In this document: piece by piece, positions 33,260-42,244 of the stretch
How positions within the stretch are numbered: position 1 is the stretch's first letter
Layout of the letters: each line of letters starts with the position of its first letter
DNA from: Planctomycetota bacterium
GTDB lineage: Bacteria > Planctomycetota > PLA2
Direction of reading: 5' to 3'
Length of the DNA stretch: 64,000 nt
NCBI GenBank assembly: GCA_021776735.1
Contig: JAJFFH010000014.1
Coordinates: 47,240-111,239 of the forward strand
Program-made: the position numbers and the translations under genes
Notes under the pieces: generated by a model
Seen by the model: the letters and a program-made list of their open reading frames with translations, nothing else
The model's database searches: none
What the model was told of the DNA's origin: nothing

Positions 33260-34092
33260 CGGCGGTTGTTCCAGCCGCCCTCATTGCGGTCGGCGGGAAA
33301 GACCCGGTCGATGTTTGTGTACTGGCCGTTGTCGCTGGGCTTCGTCGTCACCTTGCACGGCAGGTCGATCTGCATACCCTCGCTGACGTATTCGGCGTAC
33401 TGGTTGTGACCAGCGTCTGACAGCGCCCGGCCGAGCTGATGCGGGCTTCCGAAGAGCTTGAGCACCTTGTCATCGACGCGGATGTTGATGAAGAGCCGCC
33501 GGCCCCAACGGGTGTCCATCCCGCCGACGTTCACAAGCGTCGCGGGAACCGGACGGTCGCCGCCAGTCTGGGGCGGTCGCGCGGTGAGTCGGGGCCCACG
33601 GGCCCGGGATGTGGTTGAGCCGCCCCGGTTTCCGAGGAAGTCCGTCACGATGGTGGTTTGGACCGAGAGGGCATGACGGGCCTTGGCTTCGATGTCCGCA
33701 GCGGGCAAGCCATCCACGGGGCAGGTGAACTCCACCGACAACGAGTCGATGCGTCCGTCGGGACTCACGCTCCGCTTCAAGAGCATCTGCGCAGCACCGG
33801 CTTGGGCGGCATCGCCTTCGTCTTGAATCGCGCGGCGCTCTTCGACCGTTTCACGGTCGGCGTGCGTGCCGATTCGGTGCAGCACTGCCAGGATGTGCCG
33901 GCAGCGGTATCCGGCGTGAGGCCGGTTGTGGCCGAAGTCTGCGCAGGTGCACGTTTCTGCGCCAGCTCCGCCCTCGACGAAGAAGATTTCGTTGGGGTTG
34001 TGGGCCGCGTAGACGCGGTACCCGTGGTCGTGGAGGGAGATGACGAGCGGGTCTCGCTCAGTCGTCTGGGGATCGGCCACATGGTGGTTCAT
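33256..34092 (-). CDS. SWIM zinc-finger protein
   Basis: The 278-residue product has a SWIM motif (CTCADFGHNRPHAGYRCRHI, C-x-C...C-x-H) at residues ~47-70, followed by a linker and a C-terminal beta-rich domain (RRLFINIRVDDKVLKLFGSP). ATG 34092 is preferred; the longer frame reads through a divergent promoter. SWIM fingers bind DNA or proteins. It is the first gene of the minus-strand operon, with a palindrome 32 nt upstream. Confidence 0.8.
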   Translation of the reverse strand: MNHHVADPQTTERDPLVISLHDHGYRVYAAHNPNEIFFVEGGAGAETCTCADFGHNRPHAGYRCRHILAVLHRIGTHADRETVEERRAIQDEGDAAQAGAAQMLLKRSVSPDGRIDSLSVEFTCPVDGLPAADIEAKARHALSVQTTIVTDFLGNRGGSTTSRARGPRLTARPPQTGGDRPVPATLVNVGGMDTRWGRRLFINIRVDDKVLKLFGSPHQLGRALSDAGHNQYAEYVSEGMQIDLPCKVTTKPSDNGQYTNIDRVFPADRNEGGWNNRR

Positions 34093-34123
34093 GGGGTGGT
34101 TTCTCCTTCTGAGGAATGGGTTT

Positions 34124-34142
34124 GTGAAAGGTCTGCTTTCAC
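34124..34142. promoter_or_regulatory. palindrome in divergent promoter region
   Basis: GTGAAAG and CTTTCAC are perfect 7-bp arms around GTCTG. They lie in the 151-nt gap between the SWIM operon (minus) and the TraG-like gene (plus). A shared operator for both directions is plausible. Confidence 0.45.
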
Positions 34143-34243
34143 TCTGAAGGAGGTGTCCCGGCCGTGCTAGGCGGTGACGTGTGCAGCTACGGCACGGCTC
34201 GGTGCCTTGAACATGCTGGCCCTGTTGCGTCAACATCAAGTCT

Positions 34244-35425
34244 ATGGACAAGGCCGCCGCGCACAGTCGCAGCTACTTCGCACGGACCACCTTCCGCAAC
34301 CAGCGGCGGGTCTTCGGGATCAAACAGGCTGACCGGTTGTCGCACATGTATCTCGTCGGGCGGACGGGCGTCGGCAAGTCGACGCTTCTCGACACGCTCA
34401 TGCGCCAGGACGTTCGAGCGGGTCGCGGCTTCGCGCTCTTCGATCCGCACGGCGACCTTGCGGAGGCGCTGCGTCCGATTGCCGAGCGGTACCGACCTCG
34501 CGATCTGGTCTACTTCGACGTTCCGAACGCCGCGCGTCCTCTGGGGTTCAATCCGCTCCAACGAGTTTCGGCTCCGTTTCGTCCGCTCCTGGCGTCGAAC
34601 ATGCTCGAGGTCTTCAAGAAGATGTGGAGCGAGTTCTGGGGACCGCGTCTTGAGCACATCCTGAGAAATGCGCTGTTAGCGCTCCTTGACCAGCCGCAGG
34701 CAGTGTTGTCTGACATTCTGCGGCTCTTCGATGACGACAGCTTCCGACGACGCGCCGCCGGCCGCGTGTCGCACGAACATGTGCGGCGCTTCTGGCTGCA
34801 GGAATTCGAGCGGTACCCTGCGCGCTTGCGCGCCGAAGCCGTGGCGCCGATTCAAAACAAGGTTTCGGCGTTCATCTCGAATCCCGTTCTTGCGGGCATC
34901 CTAGAGCAGCGCACCAGCTCGTTCGACTTGAGAGCGATCATGGACGATGGACGCATCCTGATCGTCAATCTTGCCAAAGGGCGCTTGGGCGAGGACGGTG
35001 CGTCGTTGCTGGGATCGCTCTTGGTCGCACGGCTCGGTCTCGCCGCTCTCGGGCGCGCAAATGTGGCGCCTTCAGGGCGGCGTCCTTTCTTTGCGTACTT
35101 GGATGAGTTTCAGAGCTTCAGCACGCTGACCTTGGCGACGATGCTCTCGGAGTTGCGGAAGTACGGCGTGGGGCTGGTGCTCGCCCATCAGTACCTGTCG
35201 CAGCTCGACGACGCGGTGCGCGATGCGGTGCTGGGAAACGTCGGTACGCTGGTTGCGTTCCGTGTGGGGGCGCTCGATGCGGACCTGCTAGAGAAAGAGC
35301 TGGAGCCCGAGTTCTCTGTGGAGGACCTGCTGCGGTTGCCCAACCACAACATCTACGTGAAGCTGATGGTGGACGGGGTGGTGAGCGTGCCGTTCAGCGG
35401 CGAGACGGTGCGGCTGTGCTCGTAG
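34244..35425 (+). CDS. TraG/VirD4-type coupling ATPase
   Basis: The 393-residue protein has Walker A LVGRTGVGKSTLLDTLMR (~37-54), FALFDPHGDLAEAL, a helical insert, RILIVNLAKGRLGEDGASLL, Walker B FFAYLDEFQSF (~283) and LAHQYLSQL, the pattern of TraG/HerA-like DNA pumps. No N-terminal membrane helices are present, unlike classical VirD4. A second, larger relative is encoded at 37362. It should move DNA in transfer or partition. Confidence 0.87.
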   Translation: MDKAAAHSRSYFARTTFRNQRRVFGIKQADRLSHMYLVGRTGVGKSTLLDTLMRQDVRAGRGFALFDPHGDLAEALRPIAERYRPRDLVYFDVPNAARPLGFNPLQRVSAPFRPLLASNMLEVFKKMWSEFWGPRLEHILRNALLALLDQPQAVLSDILRLFDDDSFRRRAAGRVSHEHVRRFWLQEFERYPARLRAEAVAPIQNKVSAFISNPVLAGILEQRTSSFDLRAIMDDGRILIVNLAKGRLGEDGASLLGSLLVARLGLAALGRANVAPSGRRPFFAYLDEFQSFSTLTLATMLSELRKYGVGLVLAHQYLSQLDDAVRDAVLGNVGTLVAFRVGALDADLLEKELEPEFSVEDLLRLPNHNIYVKLMVDGVVSVPFSGETVRLCS

Positions 35426-35482
35426 CCTTGTCGATCGCTGGTGTTGGGGAGTCGTGCCAGTGCCTTCAATTCCAGGAAGCTG

Positions 35483-36340
35483 TCACATGACATCGCGCCG
35501 ATCTGCGAGATCACGAAGCCGTTTTCGCCGTGTCGCCCACGCAAGCGAACAGCAGACGGCGACAAGCGCGAATGGGGACGGTTCGGGAACCGGCGCGATC
35601 GACTCCCATCGAACGAGGTTGAACTGAGCGACGGTGTCGCCCAGGCCGACAGAGTTGTCGCCGAACAAGAACCGCGCGAGGGGCTGTCCGCCGGACCCCC
35701 CGTAGGCGGCGAGCGCGAGAGCGCCATCAACGAACAGGTCTGCCGTGACGCCGGCCGGATCAAAAACCAAATCGTACCGGTGGAATGCGTCGGCACCTCC
35801 GACGATCGTAAACATCTGACCCACCGTCGTGTTGGCGACAGTCGGAAGTACGACTACCGGGTCGCCGCTAGCATCGGTACCGAAGAGCATCTGAAAGTCC
35901 GTACCAAGATTTCCAGGACCATCGCCGACGAGCAGATCGACCCAGATGCCGCCGAGCGGGAGGTTCGCTTGATCTGGAAGACGCACAATGACGCTTATTC
36001 TCCACGCGCTCGTTCTGGCCAGAGCGCGTTCGGCGGGAGAGAGAAGCGTCAAGTACTGGACTTCACGGACGCCCGGTGTCCCCGCGGTGTCTATTTGCCA
36101 CGCTGGCACTCCGCCAATGCTCACCGGGCCTGCCGCGACCTGGGGATTCGGGTCCACCGAGAAGAGTGTCCAATGCTGGTTTCCCGATGTACCTGGCCGC
36201 GAATCGAAGGCAGTCGGGTTTTGGGCGGGGCCCGGGTCGGCAACGTATTCGATTGTAGGATCAGCGTCCGCTTGACCTGCCAAGAGCAACGCCGTCACCG
36301 TCACGACGAACCACATTTGCCATTGAACCCGTCGCCTCAT
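35483..36340 (-). CDS. exported PEP-CTERM protein, LamG-like
   Basis: AAAGGAGG just before ATG 36340 sets the start. A signal peptide (MWFVVTVTALLLAGQADA) is followed by a beta-sandwich region like concanavalin A/LamG folds (RYDLVFDPAGVTADLFVDGA). The C-terminus is a PEP-CTERM sorting signal: VPEPSPFALVAVC, a hydrophobic stretch and RRKRLR. Such proteins are processed by exosortase and sent to the surface. Its place between two DNA-pump genes is odd and suggests an independent insertion or a surface cargo. Confidence 0.85.
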   Translation of the reverse strand: MRRRVQWQMWFVVTVTALLLAGQADADPTIEYVADPGPAQNPTAFDSRPGTSGNQHWTLFSVDPNPQVAAGPVSIGGVPAWQIDTAGTPGVREVQYLTLLSPAERALARTSAWRISVIVRLPDQANLPLGGIWVDLLVGDGPGNLGTDFQMLFGTDASGDPVVVLPTVANTTVGQMFTIVGGADAFHRYDLVFDPAGVTADLFVDGALALAAYGGSGGQPLARFLFGDNSVGLGDTVAQFNLVRWESIAPVPEPSPFALVAVCCSLAWATRRKRLRDLADRRDVM

Positions 36341-36696
36341 CTGTGCCTCCTTTGCTGGCTAACACCCAACATATAGTCAAAATGCAAAATCGAGTCAAGG
36401 GGTCTTGGGTAGGACCCTCTTCGCGATCCGTTGTCGATCGATGGCTGGCGGACAGCGTGATTTGCCGCACGATTCACCTGGGCGGCGTCAAGGGGCCGCT
36501 GGTGTTTCAGTGTGTCCGAGACACCGATCCGCCCGTCTAAAGGGCGCCTGACGACGTCGATGTCCATTGGCGTTGCACAGAGCATGGTAGCCTAGCCGAG
36601 ACCAAGGCCCGGGGCTTCTCGCGCTATTCCGCCGACCTCTACGTTCCACGAGACGTCTTCATGACCAACCGCGCCCGCTGAGCCTCATGGTTTCAT
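36341..36696. other. intergenic region without recognised genes
   Basis: No coding signal was seen on either strand in 356 nt. An imperfect inverted repeat (GGTGTTTC with GAGACACC) lies at about 36,498-36,523. Divergent promoters for the PEP-CTERM gene and the gene at 36697 must lie here. Confidence 0.4.
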
Positions 36697-37365
36697 ATGA
36701 GCAAGAACTCCGGCCAAGAGCCCATCCCTCACTGGCACCAGCTGATCGACAATCTCGAAGCGTCGCCCACAGCCTTCTACGATTCAGTTGAGACCGCCAT
36801 CGAGGAGCGGAAGATTCCAGACACCAAGACGTCGCGTGTCGAATGGAAGGAGGGCGGCATCGCCTCGGCGAAACGCCTGTACCTGCGGGTGACGCGCGGC
36901 CAGCTGACCATCGATGTCTGCGGTGCGCCGTTCGGACGCGGGTTCTTTTTTTCGTCGCGATTGACCAACGCGGTGCCGGCTCTGCCACTGTTCGCCGTCA
37001 TTCTCATGATCGGCGTGCTGGTCGCCGCGATGAAGGCCGTCACCGGGGACTTCGAGGGCGGCATGTGGTTTCTCGCGATGTTCGTGGCCGTCGTGATCGT
37101 CGGTTGGCTGTTCGCCCGCGGGCTGGTTGGACTTGTGTTCGGCGGCTCGGAAGAGAGAGTGCTCGCCATGCCAGTTCTCGGCTACATGTACGAGATACTG
37201 TTTCGGCCGCACAGCTACTACAAAGTCGACGCCGCGCTGATGTTTCAGGCCGCAGTTCATGCGGCCGTGCTTGAAGCCATCGACCTCCTGACCGAGGCAA
37301 AGGGCATCCGGAAGCTCTCCGAACTGGAACGGAAGCCCGTCTTTCGTGACCTCAACCGACGGTGA
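36697..37365 (+). CDS. two-pass membrane protein coupled to HerA/TraG-like ATPase
   Basis: The 222-residue protein has a soluble N-terminal domain (~1-85), two membrane helices (LPLFAVILMIGVLVAAMKAV and FLAMFVAVVIVGWLFARGLV) and a soluble C-terminal part (VDAALMFQAAVHAAVLEAID). Its stop overlaps the ATPase GTG by 4 nt. It is a good candidate for the membrane anchor of that ATPase, because the ATPase itself has no membrane segment. Confidence 0.8.
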   Translation: MSKNSGQEPIPHWHQLIDNLEASPTAFYDSVETAIEERKIPDTKTSRVEWKEGGIASAKRLYLRVTRGQLTIDVCGAPFGRGFFFSSRLTNAVPALPLFAVILMIGVLVAAMKAVTGDFEGGMWFLAMFVAVVIVGWLFARGLVGLVFGGSEERVLAMPVLGYMYEILFRPHSYYKVDAALMFQAAVHAAVLEAIDLLTEAKGIRKLSELERKPVFRDLNRR

Positions 37366-40300
37366 CGTTCGAACCCGAGCGCCCGCTTCAGCTCAGCCGT
37401 GCGGAGCGGCTCACCGTCTCGTTCTATGATTGGGAGCGTCGCGGCCGAGGCTGGCAGGTGTGGCCCCAGCCCGTCGATCTCGAGCCCCCGTTTCTTCCGT
37501 TCTACGGCCACGGCGTCCAGGCCTCGGTACCCGCATTAGACGATGGCCGCCGATCGACTGTTCTGAGCGCGGTAGTCGACCGCGTTCGCGCCTGGGTAGG
37601 CGGAGGAGGTCGACGACCGCCTCGCGTTGCCGCGGACGAGATCGCAGAGCCGGAGCCTGCTGCCGTCGGAACGGCCGCACCGCCCATCGTCGTGCAGGTC
37701 ACGATACCTAGCACGCTCGTTGTCACGGCAGAAGCAACCGAGCAGCTTCTGCGAGGGCTCGGCTCCTTGCCGGGGCCCATGTCGTTCGAGCTGGTCGGTA
37801 CCGCCGACTCGATTGTGGTGCAGATCGTGTGCCCCGCAGTCACACAGACCCGCGTTCAGGAAGTTCTGACGGCATACTTCCCCGACGTTGTGGCCCGAAT
37901 CGACGACGACGCCCTGGCGGCGTCGTGGGGAGTCCCGGGCCTCACGAACGCGCTGGTTGCGGACCACGGTCTCGCGCACGAGTTCATGTTGCCCACGCGC
38001 TGCTATCACCGTTTCGATGTCGATCCGCTCGCAGGGATCGCCGCGGCGCTTTCCAATCTCGAATCCGAAGAAGTGGGGGTGATGCAGGTGCTGCTCCAGA
38101 GCGTCACGCAGCCATGGGCGGAAAGCGCCCTTCGGGCGATTGCGGACGGCTCGGGGGGCGCGTTCTTTGCCGACGCGCCCGAGACGCTCACACTCGCGAG
38201 GGAGAAGATGAGCCGGCCACTCAGCGCGGTTGTAGTCCGGACTGCGGCCAAGAGTCCGGACGCGGATCGGCCGTGGAGCATCGTCGGCGCGTTGAGTGCC
38301 GCGCTGAACCAGTTCGCGCGACCGATGAGCAACGAGCTGCTCCCGCTCTCGAACCACGGCTACGACAACGCCCGGCACGAAGAGGACCTGCTCCTGCGGC
38401 GCAGCAGGCGAAGCGGCATGCTTCTCAACCTAGCCGAGTTGGCCTCGATCGCGCATCTCCCCTCGCCCGCAGTGCGTGCGCCCAAGCTCGTCCGTGCGAA
38501 CAAGAAGACCAAGGCGGCCCCGGCAGCCGCGTACGGCCACGCGCTTGTCCTGGGCGAGAACGAGCACGCCGGCGAGACCGTCGAGGTCGGGCTGAGCGGC
38601 ACGCAGCGTCTGCGACACACCTACGTGGTCGGTGCCTCGGGAACCGGCAAGTCCACGCTGCTCTTGAACATGGTCGTGCAGGACATGCGAAACGGTGAGG
38701 GCGTGGGGGTGCTTGATCCACATGGCGATCTCATCGACGAGATTCTCGGTCACGTTCCCGACGAGCGCCTCGGCGATGTTGTGCTTCTCGACCCGGCGGA
38801 CCGCGAGTTCGCCGTCGGCCTGAACCTGCTCTCCGCGCATTCGGACCTCGAAAAGCAGCTGCTCTCCTCAGACCTGGTGGCCGTCTTTCGGCGCCTCTCA
38901 ACGAGCTGGGGTGACCAGATGACCTCTGTTTTGGGGAACGCCGTCCTGGCGTTCCTTGAAAGCGACACGGGCGGCACGCTCGCCGATCTGCGGCGCTTCC
39001 TTGTCGAGCCCGAGTTCCGGAGAGCGTTCCTCCGAAGCGTCACGGATGACGAGGTCGTCTACTTCTGGCAGAAGGAGTTCCCGCTTCTCTCGGGCAAACC
39101 GCAGGCGCCACTTCTCACCCGGCTCGACGCGTTCCTGCGTCCCCGTCTCATCCGGCACATGGTGGTGCAGCGGGAGAACCGAATCGACTTCGCGGGCATC
39201 ATGAACGGCCGGAAGATTTTCTTGGCGAAGCTCGCGCAGGGCGCGATCGGCGAGGAGAACGCCTATCTCTTGGGGGCGCTTCTCGTCTCCAAGATTCATC
39301 AGATCGCGCAGAGCCGGCAGGAACTCCCGGAATCCGAGCGAGTGAGCTTCTATTTATATATAGACGAGTTCCATCACTTCCTGACTCCCTCGACAGCCGC
39401 CATTCTGGCGGGGGCGCGCAAGTACGGTCTCGGTCTGATTCTCGCCCACCAGGACTTGAGCCAGCTCGGTCGCCGCGAGACCGGCGTTCTGGGGGCGGCG
39501 ATGTCGAATCCGGCCACGCGCGTGTGCTTCCGCGTCGGCGACATGGACGCCCGGCGCCTGCAGGATGGATTCTCGTTCTTTGGCGCGTCGGAACTTCAAA
39601 GTCTCGGAGTGGGCGAAGCGATCTGCCGGATTGAGCAGGCCCAGCATGATTTCAACCTGCGAACCTACGTGCCGCCCGACGTCGATGGTGATGTCGCCGC
39701 CGAGCGTCGGAAGAAGATCGTTGAGCTGTGCCGCAAGCGGTACGCCACGTCGCGGGAGGACGTGGAGCGCGCGATGCGCCACGGCAGGACACGGACCGGC
39801 CAACGCGAGAACGAGAGTCGCGACCAAAAACCTAGGGCAGCCGTGCGCACGCAGACGCCGAAGCGCGAGCCCGAGGCTGCCGCCGAGGTCAAGCCCGCGG
39901 CGACGGGGCCTACGCCGCTGCGGACGATCAAGCCGTCCCCGGGCAAGGGCGGCGAACAGCACAAGTACCTCCAAGGGCTCATAAAGCGGTGGGCGGAGAG
40001 CCGTGGATGGAAGGCATCGATCGAGAGAGCCATCTTGGACGGCCACGGCAGCGTGGACGTTGCGCTCGAAAAGGGCGCGATCGCGATCGCTTGCGAGGTT
40101 TCAGTCACGACCGGACCGGAGCACGAGGTTGGCAACGTGCAGAAGTGCCTTGCTGCCGGCTACGAGCATGTCGTCGTGGTGTCGGTGGAGCGACCGCACC
40201 TGAATCGCGTGCGGAAGAAGACCGCCGACGTGCTGAGCGAAGACGAATTCGCCAAGATCGGCTTCCTCGTGCCCGAAGAGCTGTTCGTGTTCCTCGAGGA

Positions 40301-40454
40301 GCGAGATGTGCCGATGGATTCGGAGTCGGACGTAAAGGGCTACAAGGTCAAGGTGGAGTACCAAGGCCTTCCGCGCGAGGAGAAGCAGGCGCGGATGAAG
40401 GCGATCTCGAAGGTGCTGCGGGATGCGTTGAAACGGCTCAGAAGACCGGACTAG
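37362..40454 (+). CDS. large HerA/TraG-type DNA-pump ATPase with nuclease-like C-terminus
   Basis: This 1,030-residue protein has an N-terminal accessory domain (~1-400) typical of TraM-recognition/DUF87 proteins. A RecA-like ATPase follows: Walker A VVGASGTGKSTLLLNM (~422), GVGVLDPHGDLIDEIL, Walker B YLYIDEFHHFLT (~663) and ILAHQDLSQL. A basic linker (~800-860) leads to a C-terminal domain of ~170 residues containing GSVDVALEKG then AIAIACEVSV, which resembles a restriction-endonuclease-fold D...E-x-x core. GTG 37362 is coupled to the membrane protein upstream. Probably the main motor for transfer. Confidence 0.86.
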   Translation: MTFEPERPLQLSRAERLTVSFYDWERRGRGWQVWPQPVDLEPPFLPFYGHGVQASVPALDDGRRSTVLSAVVDRVRAWVGGGGRRPPRVAADEIAEPEPAAVGTAAPPIVVQVTIPSTLVVTAEATEQLLRGLGSLPGPMSFELVGTADSIVVQIVCPAVTQTRVQEVLTAYFPDVVARIDDDALAASWGVPGLTNALVADHGLAHEFMLPTRCYHRFDVDPLAGIAAALSNLESEEVGVMQVLLQSVTQPWAESALRAIADGSGGAFFADAPETLTLAREKMSRPLSAVVVRTAAKSPDADRPWSIVGALSAALNQFARPMSNELLPLSNHGYDNARHEEDLLLRRSRRSGMLLNLAELASIAHLPSPAVRAPKLVRANKKTKAAPAAAYGHALVLGENEHAGETVEVGLSGTQRLRHTYVVGASGTGKSTLLLNMVVQDMRNGEGVGVLDPHGDLIDEILGHVPDERLGDVVLLDPADREFAVGLNLLSAHSDLEKQLLSSDLVAVFRRLSTSWGDQMTSVLGNAVLAFLESDTGGTLADLRRFLVEPEFRRAFLRSVTDDEVVYFWQKEFPLLSGKPQAPLLTRLDAFLRPRLIRHMVVQRENRIDFAGIMNGRKIFLAKLAQGAIGEENAYLLGALLVSKIHQIAQSRQELPESERVSFYLYIDEFHHFLTPSTAAILAGARKYGLGLILAHQDLSQLGRRETGVLGAAMSNPATRVCFRVGDMDARRLQDGFSFFGASELQSLGVGEAICRIEQAQHDFNLRTYVPPDVDGDVAAERRKKIVELCRKRYATSREDVERAMRHGRTRTGQRENESRDQKPRAAVRTQTPKREPEAAAEVKPAATGPTPLRTIKPSPGKGGEQHKYLQGLIKRWAESRGWKASIERAILDGHGSVDVALEKGAIAIACEVSVTTGPEHEVGNVQKCLAAGYEHVVVVSVERPHLNRVRKKTADVLSEDEFAKIGFLVPEELFVFLEERDVPMDSESDVKGYKVKVEYQGLPREEKQARMKAISKVLRDALKRLRRPD

Positions 40455-40606
40455 GGTGAGCGCCCGTTGCCTACCGTGACGCGTTTTCGGAATACGATTT
40501 CTCGCATGGATCTCTAGGTTGTCGTGTTGTCGCGCGATCTCTGCTCCGGCACAGATTGGCACCGTGGGCTCTCGTGACTGTCAGTCCGACATGATCCGCG
40601 AGCGAT

Positions 40607-41470
40607 CTAGCCTGGCTTCTTGAGGACAACGGAGAAGTTCGGCAGTGGGGCTCCCGATAGGGTTCCCACAACCAGATAGTATGAGAACGGTTCTGTGCCG
40701 GGGTTAACATCGACTACTACCTTGCCAGCGGTCTCGATTTTTCCAACCCACACCTGCCGAGTCGAGCTATCGATGGTCACCTGTTCCCCCCTGCGAAGGT
40801 CTCGAGCATCGACTAGATCAACGACGCGATGAAGAGCATGGTTGGCTGACGATGGATGTTTTGGAATCACCCATCCGTCTTCGGAATCCGCCGCGTTGAC
40901 AAGCCCGCCACCAAAGGTGACTTGGTCGTTCAGCACAGCCAGTGACCACCGCTCAGAGCGGGGAAGATCAACATCCATTTCATAGATATCTCCTAGTTTG
41001 GTCCGGAACTCGGCAAGGACGTTCACGTTGTTCACCTGGGCTACAAGCGGTCCGGCGCGCTCCAGCTCCGTGCCAAGGTCAGCCACGATGAGCTTACGAG
41101 AGGCGCCACTTGCCGACGGCAGGTCTGAGACCAGCCCAACGACTTTATCGATTGACTGGCGGGCACTGTCCTCCCGCCTCTCTTGGATGCGTCGCGTAAT
41201 CAGGATTTCGGCGCTCTCCCAGACTGGCTGCCAAAAAAAACCGGCAACCAAGGAGATCGCGAAGAGTCGTTGATGGTCCTCACGCTGCGAATTCGCGATC
41301 AAGAACACAAATACGACGCTCGCGCCAGCGCCAAGGAGAGTCGAGATGAAGGGATCGAGTGCCGGATGATAAAGCGTTTTCCCCAGTGTCAGGCCGAAAA
41401 GCCAGATCAGTAGACCACCTACCGCACCTCCGATGGCAACGCGAATCAAAGCCTGCTTATTCACGATCAT
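40607..41470 (-). CDS. membrane protein with large soluble domain
   Basis: The 287-residue product has three hydrophobic segments near the N-terminus (VAIGGAVGGLLIWLFGLTLG, LLGAGASVVFVFLIANS, LFAISLVAGFFWQPVW) and a mixed alpha/beta domain after residue 90 ending FSVVLKKPG. The GC content is lower than in the flanking transfer genes. Divergent from the EEP remnant. I do not recognise the family; it may be cargo or a partner of the Hsp90-like genes, but no coupling is visible. Confidence 0.7.
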   Translation of the reverse strand: MIVNKQALIRVAIGGAVGGLLIWLFGLTLGKTLYHPALDPFISTLLGAGASVVFVFLIANSQREDHQRLFAISLVAGFFWQPVWESAEILITRRIQERREDSARQSIDKVVGLVSDLPSASGASRKLIVADLGTELERAGPLVAQVNNVNVLAEFRTKLGDIYEMDVDLPRSERWSLAVLNDQVTFGGGLVNAADSEDGWVIPKHPSSANHALHRVVDLVDARDLRRGEQVTIDSSTRQVWVGKIETAGKVVVDVNPGTEPFSYYLVVGTLSGAPLPNFSVVLKKPG

Positions 41471-41497
41471 CTCCCGCGTGTTGTGCTGTGCTTGGTC

Positions 41498-42051
41498 TCA
41501 GTCCCCGTCCGCCGCCCGATAGGACAGCGTGAACCAGATCGGCCGATGATCCGAAACCGCGCCGATCCGCGCCTTGCGCGTCCAGTCGTTCGCGGCCTAC
41601 CAAGGGTCGTTGTCGAACTGGTACACGCCCATCCGTCCCCCGGAACGCGTCATCGGGTTTGCTGGCAGGGCCGAGTCGGTCGCGGTGGAGACACGGATGT
41701 GGTCGTACACCGGGGCGTGAAGTAGCTCGATGAACTCGATGAGTCCTTCGTCGGTACGGTCGTCCGGAGCGGAACCTCGCCGGCGGTGCGCGACTCGGCC
41801 ATCAGAACGCGGAAGCCCGACGGGTTCGCGACTAGGTTGGCGAAGTGGGCAGTCTGCCCGGGCGGGTTGGCGTTGAAGTCTCCGATCGCGACGAGATTTC
41901 TCTCGCCATCAGCCGGCGAACTCATGGTCCAACGGCGAATTGCTCGAAGTTCGCGTCTCCGGACGTTGTTGATCCCAGCGTTGTAGACCAGGACCTCGAT
42001 GGTCCGGTCCCAGTCGAGCCGGAGGAGATTGGGGTCGGTCGCGGCGAACAT
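41498..42051 (-). pseudogene. chimeric EEP (endonuclease/exonuclease/phosphatase) remnant
   Basis: The minus strand starts MFAATDPNLLRLDWDRTIEV, which matches the start of a small membrane protein at 51925. It then continues as the C-terminal part of an EEP-family protein: NNVRRRELRAIRRW, LVAIGDFNANPPGQTAHFAN, then after a frameshift MGVYQFDNDPW, an in-frame TAG, and AVSDHRPIWFTLSYRAADGD. The catalytic Asp/His near the end (SDHRP) is kept, but the N-terminal half is lost. It is clearly non-functional and shows a recombination joint at about 41,985. Confidence 0.8.
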
Positions 42052-42100
42052 GGACACCTCTTACCATATGCTAACGACGTTTGTGCGGACTGTCCGCCAA
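41990..42100. repeat. duplicated 5' segment (copy 1)
   Basis: This ~110-nt segment closely matches 51865-51975: the first ~20 codons of a small membrane-protein gene (minus strand), its ribosome binding site and its upstream region, including GACGTTTG and TGTCCGCCAAGAA. Copy 1 is fused to an EEP gene fragment; copy 2 keeps the original continuation. Confidence 0.7.
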
Positions 42101-42244
42101 GAATCAGAGAATGCGAACGCGGTCAACCAGTCTGCCTGTTACGATGCGTCGGCCAGCAAAGGGTATCGGGGCGCACCAGCTGGCGATTGGCATCCGCGTC
42201 CGTGGGTCAGGTGCCGGCAGCGACCGGCGGGTTTGGGAGTGCCA

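Noticed and set aside
31869..33284. 471-residue Arg-rich minus-strand ORF
   Set aside because: It runs across the sigma-factor and nuclease genes in another frame and across a terminator; no domain is visible.
41470..42244. N-terminal extension of the first Hsp90-like protein back to 41999
   Set aside because: That stretch is the promoter and start region of the duplicated minus-strand gene, and its translation is low quality.
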